Positions 42,562 through 56,095 of a DNA stretch of 64,000 nt are shown here, piece by piece. This DNA comes from Serinicoccus hydrothermalis (GTDB lineage: Bacteria > Actinomycetota > Actinomycetes > Actinomycetales > Dermatophilaceae). The stretch is from the NCBI RefSeq assembly GCF_001685415.1, contig NZ_CP014989.1, positions 3,286,001-3,350,000 of the forward strand. Reading direction: 5' to 3'. Made by a program: the position numbers and the translations under genes. The notes under the pieces were generated by a model. That model was not told the origin of the DNA. It saw nothing but the letters and a program-made list of their open reading frames with translations, and searched no databases. Numbering within the stretch: the first letter of the stretch is position 1; the number at the start of each line of letters is the position of its first letter.

Positions 42562-43797
42562 TCAGGGGTCGTGCCGGTCCACCATGAGGACCGTCGGTGC
42601 ACCGGCCACGGTCGTGAGGACCAGGACCGCCTCGACGCCGCCGCGGGCCTTCCGCGGCAGGCGCAGCTCGGTCCGGAAGGCGTCCGGGTCCACCTGGACC
42701 CCGCGCTTCTTGATCGTCACCGCCCCGTGGGGTCGCTCCCGCAACCACGCGCGCACGGTCCGGGCCTGCAGCGGGAGCACCTCGCGGACGGCATACCACC
42801 GGGCGAAGGGCAGGTCGACCGGCGCCGGCGCCGTGACGTAGCCGGCCCCCGCTGACACCTCCCGTCCCCGCACCAGGGCGGCCACCGAGCCGGTCAGCCC
42901 GGCTGCCAGCACGGTCCGGTCCGGCTCGGCGAGCCAGGGTCCGAGCTCGTCGGCCCGGGTGAGCGGCTCGTCGTGCGGGAGCTCGCCGAGCTCGTGCCAG
43001 GTCACCTCCGGCCCCGCGTCGTGCCCGACGACGGCGTGGCGTCCGGTGCTGTCGAGCCCCCACCACAGCGCGCACTCGAGCACGTCGCCGTCGAGACCGA
43101 CCCACTCGGCGCAGACGTCGGCGGGGATCTGCGCGCGGGGGAAGACCGGTGAGAGCTTGGCCACCGTGGCGCGCGCCCGTGCCGCGACGTCGAGCACGGT
43201 CCCGAACGGCGGTGAGAGGTCGGCGAGGCGGTGGACGCGTCGCGTCCGGCCCGCGACGTCCGCCCGGCCGGGGGTGCGGCGGGCCGGGTCGAGGAAGGCC
43301 GCGTCGCCGGGCCCGACCGTGACGTCCGCGGCGTCGGCGACCACGACCCGGGCCCGGTCGAAGGGCGCGAGGTTGGCCCGCGCGGCGGCGGCGACGACCG
43401 GGTCCGAGTCGACCGCGGTCACCGCGAGACCGGCCTCCGCGAGGGCGCGCGCGTCCAGCCCCAGCCCGCAGCCCAGGTCCAGGACGTGCTCGACCCCGGT
43501 GCCCGCCACCATCCGGGCCCGTCGCGCGGCGACCGCCGGCCGGGTGGCCTGCTCGAGGCCGTCCTGGGTCAGCAGGAGCTCGTCCGCGAGGGCACCGAGC
43601 CGCGGTCTCGCGCGCGCCCGCAGCCGCGCCTGGGTGAGGGCGGCGGACACGAGGTCGGCGTCATGGCCCTGCGCGCGCAGCCGGCTCATCAGCGCGAGCG
43701 CCCCCGACTCCTCGTAGGGCGGGAGGCCGGACAGCAGCTGCGCCCCGGGCCCGTCGCGCAGGCGGTCCATGAGGGCCACGGCAGGGTCGGCGGTCAT
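42562..43797 (-). CDS. Class I SAM methyltransferase with THUMP-like C-terminal domain
   Basis: A 411-residue protein. An N-terminal helical part precedes a SAM-binding Rossmann domain (VLDLGCGLGLDARALAEAG, VTAVDSDPVV). AFLDPARRTPGR fills the catalytic-loop place, and a C-terminal domain contains AVTIKKRGVQVDPDAFR, as in THUMP-like proteins of actinobacteria. Substrate is unknown; RNA is plausible given the C-terminal domain. ATG 43797 diverges from the PLD gene across 33 bases. It is convergent with the RCK gene, 13 bases apart. Confidence 0.8.
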   Translation of the reverse strand: MTADPAVALMDRLRDGPGAQLLSGLPPYEESGALALMSRLRAQGHDADLVSAALTQARLRARARPRLGALADELLLTQDGLEQATRPAVAARRARMVAGTGVEHVLDLGCGLGLDARALAEAGLAVTAVDSDPVVAAAARANLAPFDRARVVVADAADVTVGPGDAAFLDPARRTPGRADVAGRTRRVHRLADLSPPFGTVLDVAARARATVAKLSPVFPRAQIPADVCAEWVGLDGDVLECALWWGLDSTGRHAVVGHDAGPEVTWHELGELPHDEPLTRADELGPWLAEPDRTVLAAGLTGSVAALVRGREVSAGAGYVTAPAPVDLPFARWYAVREVLPLQARTVRAWLRERPHGAVTIKKRGVQVDPDAFRTELRLPRKARGGVEAVLVLTTVAGAPTVLMVDRHDP

Positions 43798-43818
43798 GAC
43801 CCCAGTGTGACCGCCGCG

Positions 43819-43824
43819 TAGATT
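43819..43824 (+). promoter_or_regulatory. -10 element TAGATT for leaderless PLD gene
   Basis: TAGATT, six bases, then ATG 43831. It lies in the 33-base gap between divergent genes, leaving no room for a conventional leader. Confidence 0.55.
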
Positions 43825-43830
43825 GTGCCC

Positions 43831-45096
43831 ATGCCCCGCGTCTTCAGCCGCAAGGTCAGCCGACTGCTCCGCCGTGGCCGTCGGCTGGCCCTGGGGACGG
43901 CCGCGGCGGGGCTCGCCGGGCAGCTGACCCTGGCCGCGGGCGTGGTCGCCGCCGACGCGCTGCGCAAGCGCCGCGACCACGTCGAGCGCGACGCCCCGGA
44001 GCGCGACCCCGTGTCCGCGACCGTGCGCGGGGCCAGGGTCACCACCTACACCTACGGCCAGTACCTCTACGACGACATGATCGCCGCCATCGACGAGGCG
44101 GAGGACTTCGTCTACCTCGCCTCCTACATCTGGAAGGGCGACGACGTCGGCCGGGCGTTCAAGGACGCCGTGGTGCGGGCCGCGGACCGGGGCGTCCTGG
44201 TCTGCCTCGTCTTCGACGGCTTCGCCAACCTCGTCGTGCCGCGCGAGTTCCTCGACTTCCCGGACGGCGTGCACATGCTGCGCTTCCCCGTCCTGCGCAC
44301 CGCGCTGCCGATCATCGACATCCGGGCCTCTGGCCGGGACCACCGCAAGATCCTCGTGGTCGACGGCCGGGTCGGCTTCGTCGGGGGTTACAACATCGGC
44401 TCGCTGTATGCCACCAGCTGGCGGGACACGCACGTCCGGGTCGAGGGGGACAGCGTCTGGGAGCTGACCAACGCCTTCACCGACTTCTGGAACCGGCACA
44501 AGGGCAAGCGGCGCCCGCAGCTCCCGGACAGCGGGACGATGGAGTGGAACGCCAACATCCGGGCCGCCCGCAACGAGCCGAGCCGCGTGGTCTACCCGGT
44601 GCGCGCGCTCTACCTCGAGGCGATCGACCGCGCCGTCCACCGGATCTGGATCACGCAGGGCTACTTCATCCCGGACCGGGAGATCCTGCACGGGCTGCTC
44701 ACCGCAGCCTCGCGCGGCGTGGACGTGCGGGTGGTGATGCCGCAGGCCTCCAACCACGTGCTCGCCGACATCGTGGCGCAGTCCTACTACGCGACGCTGC
44801 TCGAGGGCGGGGTGCGGCTGCACCTCTACCACGACGTCATGGTGCACGCGAAGACCATGACGGTGGACGGCCAGTGGGCCACGATCGGCACGGCCAACAT
44901 CGACCGGCTGTCGATGCAGGGCAACTACGAGATCAACCTCGAGATCGTGGACGAGCAGCAGGCCGCCCACATGGAGAACATCTTCCGCGCCGACCTCGAG
45001 CAATGCCACGAGCTCACGCTGGAGGAGTGGGAGCGACGCGGCCGGGGGACCCGGCTGGTGGAGCGCGTCCTGCAGCCGCTGCAGGTGATGCTCTGA
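43831..45096 (+). CDS. Phospholipase D-like protein, probable cardiolipin synthase
   Basis: A 421-residue protein. The basic N-terminus is followed by one probable membrane anchor (about residues 27-46). Two PLD HKD motifs follow: DHRKILVVDGRVGFVGGYN and HAKTMTVDGQWATIGTANID. The spacing and the YTYGQYLYDDMIAAI segment fit bacterial cardiolipin synthases, which condense phosphatidylglycerol. ATG 43831 is six bases after TAGATT. The gene is monocistronic, followed by the CIRCE-groES region. Confidence 0.85.
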   Translation: MPRVFSRKVSRLLRRGRRLALGTAAAGLAGQLTLAAGVVAADALRKRRDHVERDAPERDPVSATVRGARVTTYTYGQYLYDDMIAAIDEAEDFVYLASYIWKGDDVGRAFKDAVVRAADRGVLVCLVFDGFANLVVPREFLDFPDGVHMLRFPVLRTALPIIDIRASGRDHRKILVVDGRVGFVGGYNIGSLYATSWRDTHVRVEGDSVWELTNAFTDFWNRHKGKRRPQLPDSGTMEWNANIRAARNEPSRVVYPVRALYLEAIDRAVHRIWITQGYFIPDREILHGLLTAASRGVDVRVVMPQASNHVLADIVAQSYYATLLEGGVRLHLYHDVMVHAKTMTVDGQWATIGTANIDRLSMQGNYEINLEIVDEQQAAHMENIFRADLEQCHELTLEEWERRGRGTRLVERVLQPLQVML

Positions 45097-45127
45097 GGCC
45101 GGTGGGGAGCGGAGCCCCCTGACGGTA

Positions 45128-45154
45128 CTGGCACTCGGTTTGACCGAGTGCTAA
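45128..45154 (+). promoter_or_regulatory. CIRCE operator (HrcA site) upstream of groES
   Basis: CTGGCACTC, nine bases, GAGTGCTAA. The right half is perfect and the left half differs from TTAGCACTC at two positions. It overlaps the -35 hexamer, so HrcA binding would block initiation. Confidence 0.9.
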
Positions 45155-45169
45155 CCGCGTGCCTAGATT
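45140..45169 (+). promoter_or_regulatory. groES promoter
   Basis: TTGACC (45140-45145) and TAGATT (45164-45169) are separated by 18 bases. The -35 lies inside the CIRCE element. Confidence 0.75.
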
Positions 45170-45173
45170 CGTC

Positions 45174-45200
45174 CTAGCACTCTCGGCACGTCAGTGCCAG
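45174..45200 (+). promoter_or_regulatory. Second, imperfect CIRCE-like element
   Basis: CTAGCACTC, nine bases, CAGTGCCAG. The left half is near-consensus and the right half matches about seven of nine positions. It lies just after the likely transcription start, so it could be a second HrcA operator. Confidence 0.6.
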
Positions 45201-45323
45201 CCGCGAGCGCCGACCGACCCCCGCGACGGCGGTGGGCCATCGCGGTGGAGTGAGCACGACCCAGCAGCGACCACCTGGCCGGCGCGCCGCGCCGGACACC
45301 TGAAGGAGAGAAGGAAGGTAACC

Positions 45324-45617
45324 GTGTCGGTTTCCATCAAGCCGCTCGAGGACCGCATCGTCGTCAAGGCCGTCGAGGCCGAGCAGACGACGGCCTCTGG
45401 TCTCGTCATCCCGGACACCGCCAAGGAGAAGCCCCAGGAGGGCGAAGTCCTGGCGGTCGGCCCCGGCCGCGTCGACGACAACGGCAACCGCGTCCCCATG
45501 GACGTCGCCGTCGGCGACCGCGTCATCTACAGCAAGTACGGCGGCACCGAGGTGAAGTACTCCGGCGAGGAGTTCCTCATCCTGTCGGCCCGCGACGTGC
45601 TCGCGGTCGTCGGCTGA
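45324..45617 (+). CDS. groES: Co-chaperonin GroES
   Basis: A 97-residue GroES ([12 protein letters not shown], the mobile-loop sequence [19 protein letters not shown], and [18 protein letters not shown]). It caps GroEL. GTG 45324 has GAAGGAAGG upstream. A 227-base regulatory region with two CIRCE-like operators precedes it. A stable hairpin lies between it and groEL. Confidence 0.97.
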   Translation: MSVSIKPLEDRIVVKAVEAEQTTASGLVIPDTAKEKPQEGEVLAVGPGRVDDNGNRVPMDVAVGDRVIYSKYGGTEVKYSGEEFLILSARDVLAVVG

Positions 45618-45646
45618 CCCGGCCGAACTCCCTGCGGCCGACTCGA

Positions 45647-45701
45647 CCCGCACGCCACGCCCCGGCCGCCGATCCCGGTGACCGGGGCGCGGGCGTGCGG
45701 G
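45647..45701 (+). other. Intercistronic hairpin between groES and groEL
   Basis: Bases 45647-45656 pair with 45692-45701 and 45658-45665 pair with 45682-45689, interrupted by a small bulge. It may set the groES:groEL ratio through partial termination or RNA processing. Confidence 0.6.
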
Positions 45702-45730
45702 CTGCCGGTCCCCTCGCACCGCATACCTGA

Positions 45731-47350
<1,620 letters not shown>

Positions 47351-47376
47351 GGTCGCGACCGCAGCCGGTCACGACG

Positions 47377-47413
47377 ACGAGGCCCCGCCCGGATCATCCG
47401 GGCGGGGCCTCGT
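47377..47413. terminator. 17-bp hairpin terminator after groEL
   Basis: Bases 47377-47393 pair perfectly with 47397-47413 around a three-base loop; a GT-rich stretch follows. It lies between convergent groEL and whiB3. Confidence 0.8.
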
Positions 47414-47446
47414 GCGTGTGTCTGTGCGTGGGGCGGACGGGTCCGG

Positions 47447-47752
47447 TCAGCGCGTCTTCTGGTGCGGCCGGGCCGCGTCGACCTGCTCGTAGTGCTCGGC
47501 GCGCTCCTCCTCGGTCATCCCGCCCCAGACGCCGTAGGGCTCGCGCACCGTGAGGGCGTGGGTGCGGCACTGCTCCAGGACGGGGCAGCCGCCGCAGACC
47601 TGCTTGGCGCGTTCGTCCCGGCGGCGGCGGGCCGGTCCGCGCTCGCCCTCCGGGTGGAAGAAGACCTCCGGACTCGTCGTGCGGCAGGCTCCCTCGAACT
47701 GCCACTCCCACAGGTCCGCCACAGGACCGGGCTGATGAGCGATCTCGGCCAC
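47447..47752 (-). CDS. whiB3: WhiB3-like Wbl redox-sensing regulator
   Basis: A 101-residue Wbl protein. Fe-S ligands are C23, C53, C56 and C62, followed by GVWGG at 74-78. The segments ADLWEWQFEGACR, FFHPEGERGPARRRRDERAK and EPYGVWGGMTEEER match WhiB3, and it lies between groEL1 and guaB2 as in M. tuberculosis. Unlike WhiB7 it has no AT-hook. WhiB3 links intracellular redox state to lipid and virulence metabolism in mycobacteria; here the targets are unknown. GTG 47752 has GGAGG upstream. The 189-base region to guaB contains an AT-rich patch near 47852-47880 that probably carries its promoter. Confidence 0.88.
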   Translation of the reverse strand: MAEIAHQPGPVADLWEWQFEGACRTTSPEVFFHPEGERGPARRRRDERAKQVCGGCPVLEQCRTHALTVREPYGVWGGMTEEERAEHYEQVDAARPHQKTR

Positions 47753-47929
47753 GGGATCCTCCTCTCGGGGGGCTGACCCGGTCCCCGCCTCACGCCTCGT
47801 CCCCCATCCGGGGCAGTCAGCAGGAAGGTTCCGAGCATGACGAGTTCCTCGTCGTCTTATTACTCTAAGTGATCGAACCCCTCTGGCATAGCGCCGGGTG
47901 GGCGGTCCGCGCGTCCGCCCGGTCGTCCG

Positions 47930-49459
<1,530 letters not shown>

Positions 49460-49506
49460 CCCGCCCGGGGCGCGTGGCGCAGGACGGTCGGGGCCGGGCC
49501 GGACGG

Positions 49507-49512
49507 TAGCCT
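49507..49512 (+). promoter_or_regulatory. -10 element TAGCCT for leaderless guaB3
   Basis: TAGCCT, six bases, then GTG 49519. Confidence 0.55.
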
Positions 49513-49518
49513 GACCCG

Positions 49519-50640
49519 GTGAGCGAGATCGAGATCGGACGCGGAAAACGGGGCCGTCGGGCCTACTCCTTCGACGACGTCGCGGTCGTCCCCTCGCGCC
49601 GCACCCGCGACCCCGAGGACGTCTCGATCACCTGGCAGATCGACGCCTACCACTTCGAGCTCCCGATCCTCGCCGCCCCGATGGACTCCGTGGTCTCCCC
49701 GGCGACGGCGGTCGCGATCGGCAGGCTGGGCGGCCTGGGGGTGCTCGACCTGGAGGGTCTGTGGACGCGCCACGAGGACCCGAGCGACGCCCTCGCCGAG
49801 ATCGCGCGGCTCGAGGGGGAGCAGGCGACCGCCCGGATGCGTGAGCTGTATGCCGCGCCGATCCGGCCCGAGCTCATCACCGAGCGGCTGCGGGAGATCC
49901 GGGACGCCGGGGTGACCGTGGCCGGGTCCCTGTCGCCGCAGCGGACCCAGCAGTTCTGGAGGTCGGTCGTGGACGCCGGCGTCGACCTGTTCGTCATCCG
50001 CGGCACCACGGTCTCGGCCGAGCACGTCTCGAGCCAGGCCGAGCCGCTCAACCTCAAGCGCTTCATCTACGAGCTCGACGTCCCCGTGGTCGTCGGCGGC
50101 GCCGGCACCTACACCGCCGCGCTGCACCTCATGCGCACCGGGGCGGCGGGCGTGCTCGTCGGCTTCGGCGGCGGGTCCACCCACCGCACCCGCACCGCCC
50201 TGGGGATCCACACGCCGTCGGCCACCGCGATCGCCGACGTCGCGGCCGCCCGGCGCGACTACCTCGACGAGTCCGGGGGACGCTACGTGCACGTCATCTC
50301 CGACGGCGGCACCAGCGTGTCAGGGGAGATCGTCAAGGCGGTGGCCTGCGGCGCGGACGCCGTGATGCTCGGGGCGGCGCTCGCGCGGGCCCAGGAGGCC
50401 CCGGGCGCCGGCTACCACTGGGGCAACGAGGCGCACCACCCCGAGCTGCCGCGGGGCGTGAAGGTGCACGTCGGCACGGTGGGGACCCTCGAGGAGGTGC
50501 TCGTCGGCCCGGCGCGCACCGCGGACGGCACGACCAACCTCACCGGGGCCCTGCGCCGCGCGATGGCGACGACGGGCTATACCGATCTCAAGGAGTTCCA
50601 GCGAGTGGACGTGGTGGTGGCGCCCTATGGCGAGCGGTGA
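49519..50640 (+). CDS. guaB3: GuaB3 family IMP dehydrogenase-related protein
   Basis: A 373-residue TIM-barrel protein related to IMPDH but without CBS domains. The place of the catalytic loop GPGxICTTR reads VGFGGGSTHRTRTALG, with no cysteine, so it is unlikely to be a standard IMPDH. Other core segments are kept (LPILAAPMDSVVSP, VISDGGTSVSGEIVKAVACGADAVMLG). Actinobacteria keep this paralogue beside guaB2 (Rv3410c); its reaction is unsettled. Start is GTG 49519 after a TAGCCT element. Confidence 0.92.
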   Translation: MSEIEIGRGKRGRRAYSFDDVAVVPSRRTRDPEDVSITWQIDAYHFELPILAAPMDSVVSPATAVAIGRLGGLGVLDLEGLWTRHEDPSDALAEIARLEGEQATARMRELYAAPIRPELITERLREIRDAGVTVAGSLSPQRTQQFWRSVVDAGVDLFVIRGTTVSAEHVSSQAEPLNLKRFIYELDVPVVVGGAGTYTAALHLMRTGAAGVLVGFGGGSTHRTRTALGIHTPSATAIADVAAARRDYLDESGGRYVHVISDGGTSVSGEIVKAVACGADAVMLGAALARAQEAPGAGYHWGNEAHHPELPRGVKVHVGTVGTLEEVLVGPARTADGTTNLTGALRRAMATTGYTDLKEFQRVDVVVAPYGER

Positions 50641-50677
50641 GCCGACCGGGTCGGACGGCAGGAGGCGAGGCAGCGGG

Positions 50678-52006
50678 ATGCCGGAGGTGAGCGTCAGCCA
50701 CGCGCCCGAGCACGTCCGCCGGCGTCGGGTCGTCCTCGGCGTCCTCCTCGTGCTCGTGCTCGCCGTGGGCTGGGGCCTGAGCCAGGTCCTCGGCGGCGGC
50801 ACGGCGCCCGCCGACGAGGCCGGTGCGCAGGGCACGTCCGGTCCCGCCGAGGCCCAGGCGCCCGCGGACGAGAGCGACGACGAGGACACGGAGGCGCAGG
50901 AGTCGGAGGAGCCGGACGCGTCCTCCGAGGAGACCGCCGCCGGGGAGACCGAGATCTGGCAGCGCGAGCCGGTGGCGGGGGAGCACGCCAGCGACACCAC
51001 GGCGCTGGAGCAGGTGGACTACCTCACCGGCGGGCTCACCCCGAAGTCGGTCATGGCCTCGGGGCACGGGCTGATGATCGCCAACAACATGATGTACAGC
51101 CACACCTCCACCGTCTTCGACAGCACCACCCGGGAGCAGGTCGAGGTGCTGCAGGACGAGGTCGACCTCGCCGACTACGGCATCGAGGGCCACCCCGGCC
51201 TCTCGCAGGGAGCGCCGGTCGAGGCGGCCTGGACCGACGACGGGCGCTACGCCTACGTCTCGCAGTACACGATGTACGGGCAGAACTTCGGCGTCGAGGG
51301 CTTCGACGCCTGCACCCCCGACAGCGGGGTCGGGGCCTCCTTCGTCTACCGCTTCGACGCGGAGGAGATGGCCTGGGACCAGGTCTTCGAGGTGGGCGCC
51401 GTCCCGAAGTACCTCACCCTCACCCCGGACCAGAAGACCCTGCTCGTGAGCAACTGGTGCGACGCGACCCTGTCGGTCGTCGACACCGAGAGCGGCGAGG
51501 AGACCGGGGTGGTGGAGCTGGCGGCCGCTCCGCGCGGCGTGGTGGTCATGCCGGACAACACCACCGCCTACGTCGTCGCGATGTATGCCGACCAGCTCTA
51601 CAAGGTCGACCTCGCCTCCGGCAGCGCCGAGGTCGTCATGGAGACCGCGTCGCGGCCGCGGCACCTCAACCTCGCGGACGAGGGCGCCACCCTCTACCTC
51701 ACGACGAGCGGCGGCAACGCGATCTACAAGATCGACACCGCCACCGACGAGATCGTGGACCAGGTCGACCCCGGTGCGGAGCCGCGCAGCGTCACGCTCA
51801 GCCCGGACGAGAGCGCCCTCTACGTCGTCAACTACAACGAGGCGAGCATCTCCAAGGTGCGCACCTCCGACATGGAGGTCATCGACTCTGCCCCGGTCGA
51901 CGCCAACCCCATCGGCATCGACTACGACCCGGTCACCAACACCGTCTGGGTGGCCTGCTACGGCGGCTCGATCTACGTCTTCGACGACCAGAGCACCCTG
52001 CTCTGA
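50678..52006 (+). CDS. Membrane-anchored YncE/lactonase-like beta-propeller protein
   Basis: A 442-residue protein. Residues 18-36 form a signal-anchor after RRRR. A Glu/Asp/Ala-rich linker spans about 40-95. The rest is a seven-bladed-type propeller with repeats such as PKYLTLTPDQKTLLVSNWCD, PRSVTLSPDESALYVVNYNE and PIGIDYDPVTNTVWVACYGG. It should lie outside the cell and bind a ligand or protein partner; no enzyme residues can be assigned. ATG 50678 has GAGG seven bases upstream; ATG 50627, overlapping guaB3, is the alternative. Confidence 0.8.
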   Translation: MPEVSVSHAPEHVRRRRVVLGVLLVLVLAVGWGLSQVLGGGTAPADEAGAQGTSGPAEAQAPADESDDEDTEAQESEEPDASSEETAAGETEIWQREPVAGEHASDTTALEQVDYLTGGLTPKSVMASGHGLMIANNMMYSHTSTVFDSTTREQVEVLQDEVDLADYGIEGHPGLSQGAPVEAAWTDDGRYAYVSQYTMYGQNFGVEGFDACTPDSGVGASFVYRFDAEEMAWDQVFEVGAVPKYLTLTPDQKTLLVSNWCDATLSVVDTESGEETGVVELAAAPRGVVVMPDNTTAYVVAMYADQLYKVDLASGSAEVVMETASRPRHLNLADEGATLYLTTSGGNAIYKIDTATDEIVDQVDPGAEPRSVTLSPDESALYVVNYNEASISKVRTSDMEVIDSAPVDANPIGIDYDPVTNTVWVACYGGSIYVFDDQSTLL

Positions 52007-52023
52007 CGCCCAGGCTGAGCGCC

Positions 52024-52029
52024 TACCCT
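52024..52029 (+). promoter_or_regulatory. -10-like TACCCT upstream of the SURF1 gene
   Basis: TACCCT, seven bases, then GTG 52037, close to the leaderless spacing seen elsewhere in the window. Confidence 0.4.
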
Positions 52030-52036
52030 GGATCCC

Positions 52037-52834
52037 GTGATCCGGACCGCGCTCAAGCCCGCCTGGCTGGCCCTGCTGGCGCTGCTCGTGGTCGTGGTGG
52101 TCTCCTTCTACGAGCTGGGGATGTGGCAGCTCGGGGTGAGCTCGAACTCCGCCTCGCGGGAGTTCGCGCAGGAGCAGGAGAGCCGCCCCACGGTGCCGAT
52201 CGGCGAGGTCGTCTCCCCCCGGTCGACCTTCCCCGCGGACGGTGCCGGACGGTCGGTGGAGGTGGAGGGCAGCTACGACGCCACGCTGCAGTTCCTCGTC
52301 CCGGACCGCCTGCTGGACGGCCGCAGCGGCTCCTGGGTGGTGACCCCTGTCCGCACCGAGACCGGGAGCGGGCCGGCGCTCCTGCCGGTCGTGCGCGGTT
52401 TCGTCACCTCGCCGCAGGACGCCGGCACCCCCGGCGCCGGCGCGGTGACGCTCACCGGGACGCTGGCACCCTCGGAGTCACCCGGCCCGACCGGCCTGCC
52501 CGAGGGCCAGCGCGGCTCCATCGACACCGCCGACCTGGCCAACGACTGGGACGCGCCCATCTACGACGCCTTCATCTTCCTCGTCGACGAGGAGCCCACG
52601 CTCACCGACGGCTCGGTGCAGCGGGTGCCGCCCCCGGTCTTCGGGGAGAACGGCGTGGTGTGGCGCAACGTCGGCTACGGGCTCCAGTGGTTCGTCTTCG
52701 CCGGCTTCGCGATCTACATGTACTTCCGCTTCCTGCACGACGCGGCCCGCCGGGAGGCGGCGGACGGGCCGCCCCCGACCCTGCCGCCCCCGACGACACG
52801 TCCATCAGCACCCTCCGAGGAGACCCGACGATGA
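52037..52834 (+). CDS. SURF1 family cytochrome oxidase assembly protein
   Basis: A 265-residue protein with the SURF1 plan: a membrane span near the N-terminus (8-30), an extracytoplasmic domain with GSWVVTPVRT and LPVVRGFV, and a second span near 213-232 followed by a Pro-rich cytosolic tail. It helps build heme a3-copper oxidase. The NVGYGLQWFVFAGFAIYMY segment at the second span is typical. Its stop overlaps the next start (ATGA). Confidence 0.88.
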   Translation: MIRTALKPAWLALLALLVVVVVSFYELGMWQLGVSSNSASREFAQEQESRPTVPIGEVVSPRSTFPADGAGRSVEVEGSYDATLQFLVPDRLLDGRSGSWVVTPVRTETGSGPALLPVVRGFVTSPQDAGTPGAGAVTLTGTLAPSESPGPTGLPEGQRGSIDTADLANDWDAPIYDAFIFLVDEEPTLTDGSVQRVPPPVFGENGVVWRNVGYGLQWFVFAGFAIYMYFRFLHDAARREAADGPPPTLPPPTTRPSAPSEETRR

Positions 52835-53162
52835 CCCCCCGCGCCAAGCTGCTCTTCTTCCGGATCATGGCCTTCGTGGTCGGGGTCGGGCTGCTGCTGC
52901 TCGTCGCCCACATGATCCTGCGCTACGGCTTCGACAACCATGCCCTCGACTGGTGGCCCTCGCCGCACGGCTGGTTCTACATGGTCTACCTCGTGGCCAC
53001 CGCCCTGCTCGGCTTCCAGCTGCGCTGGGGTCTCGGCAGGATGGTGGGGGTCATGCTCGCCGGCTGCGTGCCCTTCCTGTCGTTCTGGGTCGAGCACCGC
53101 GTCGCCGCGGACGCCACGGCCCGGATCGAGGAGATGCAGGCCGCCGCCGGTAGGGTGACGCC

Positions 53163-53166
<4 letters not shown>
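52831..53166 (+). CDS. DUF3817 family membrane protein
   Basis: A 111-residue protein with three membrane spans (about 9-29, 48-66, 70-88) and the loop [14 protein letters not shown], a DUF3817 signature. Members often lie near SURF1 or guaA in actinobacteria; function unknown. The start overlaps the SURF1 stop, and its stop overlaps the guaA start (GTGA). Confidence 0.85.
53151..53156 (+). promoter_or_regulatory. -10 element TAGGGT for guaA
   Basis: TAGGGT, six bases, then GTG 53163, inside the end of the DUF3817 gene. guaA may therefore be expressed both by coupling and from its own leaderless transcript. Confidence 0.5.
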
Positions 53167-54772
<1,606 letters not shown>

Positions 54773-54782
<10 letters not shown>

Positions 54783-56095
54783 GGACCACCCTGGCCCTCG
54801 CGGCCGGCAAGGGGGCCCGTGCCGTCTTCCGGCTCCGGGGCGGTGGCTCCGCGCTGCCCGGGCTGGTGACCGAGCGGATCGACCCGGCCGTCCTGCGGCA
54901 TACCCTCGGCTCGCTGCCCCGTGGCGTGGTCGTCGTCAGCGGCACCAACGGCAAGACGACGACCACGAAGATGCTCGTCGCGCTGCTGCGCGCCCACGGG
55001 CTGCGGGTCTTCACCAACCCCACCGGCTCCAACTTCACCCGCGGCGTCATCTCCTCGATGCTCGGCGAGGTCGGCCTGCGCGGCCGGCTCGACGCGGACG
55101 TGGCCGTGGTCGAGCTGGACGAGGCGCACGCGCTGCACTTCAGCGCCCAGGTGCCCCCGACGCACTCCCTGCTGCTCAACGTCGCGCGCGACCAGCTGGA
55201 CCGGTTCGCCGAGATCGACCACACCGCCCGGCTGCTCACCACGCTCGCGGAGCAGACCACCGAGGGCGTGGTGCTCAACGTCGACGACCCCTTCATCTCC
55301 CGCATCCGCGGCCACGTGCGGCAGGACGTCCGCGTCGGCTGGTTCGGGGTCGACCCCAGCATCGCCGACCGTCTGCCCGAGCTGCAGGAGGCCGACGTGC
55401 GCCCCGAGGACGAGGCGGGCGTGGTCCTCGACGAGCAGGAGCTGGCGGGCGCCGCGCTGCTCCTCCCGGCGGACGACGGGCGGGGGCTCACCGTCCTGTG
55501 CCCCGGTGGCGAGGACCTCGGCCCGGTGAGCCTGCGCCAGCGCGGGCTCGCCGCGATGATCAACGCGACGGCGGCCACCGCCATGGCCCGGCACCTGCTG
55601 GGCGAGGACTTCCGCGTCGAGGCGGCCGCCGCGGCGCTGGAGCGGGTCTCCCCGCCCTTCGGCCGGGGCGAGGTCGTCGACGTCGGCGGGACCCCGCTGG
55701 AGCTGGTGCTCGTGAAGAACCCGGCGGGCTTCACGGTCGCCCTGGGCACCTACGGCGCCGAACCGGTCGCCACGATGATCGCGATCAACGACAACTACGC
55801 CGACGGCCGCGACGTCTCCTGGCTCTACGACGTCTCCTTCGAGTCGCTGCGCGACCGGGGGGTGGCGCTGACCTCGGGCGTGCGGGGCTGGGACATGGCG
55901 CTGCGGCTGCGCTACGACGGCGTCGAGGTCGGCGACGTCGAGCCGGACCTGGACGCGGCGCTGGACCGCTTCCTGCGCGAGGCCGCCGGGGAGCCGATGC
56001 GCATCTTCTGCACCTACACGGCGATGATGCACCTGCGGCGCCGGCTGGCCGAGCGCTTCGGGCTGGCCCGCTTCGGAGAGGACCCGGAGGCATGA
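54773..56095 (+). CDS. murT: Lipid II isoglutaminyl synthase, MurT subunit
   Basis: A 440-residue Mur-ligase-like protein that, with GatD, amidates D-glutamate of lipid II. The P-loop is [13 protein letters not shown]. Other segments are [34 protein letters not shown] and, in the C-terminal DUF1727 domain, NPAGFTVAL and [20 protein letters not shown]. The central region where MurT usually has a four-cysteine zinc ribbon (about residues 190-245) contains only one cysteine. ATG 54773 overlaps the guaA end; GTG 54779 is also possible. It overlaps gatD by four bases. Confidence 0.92.
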
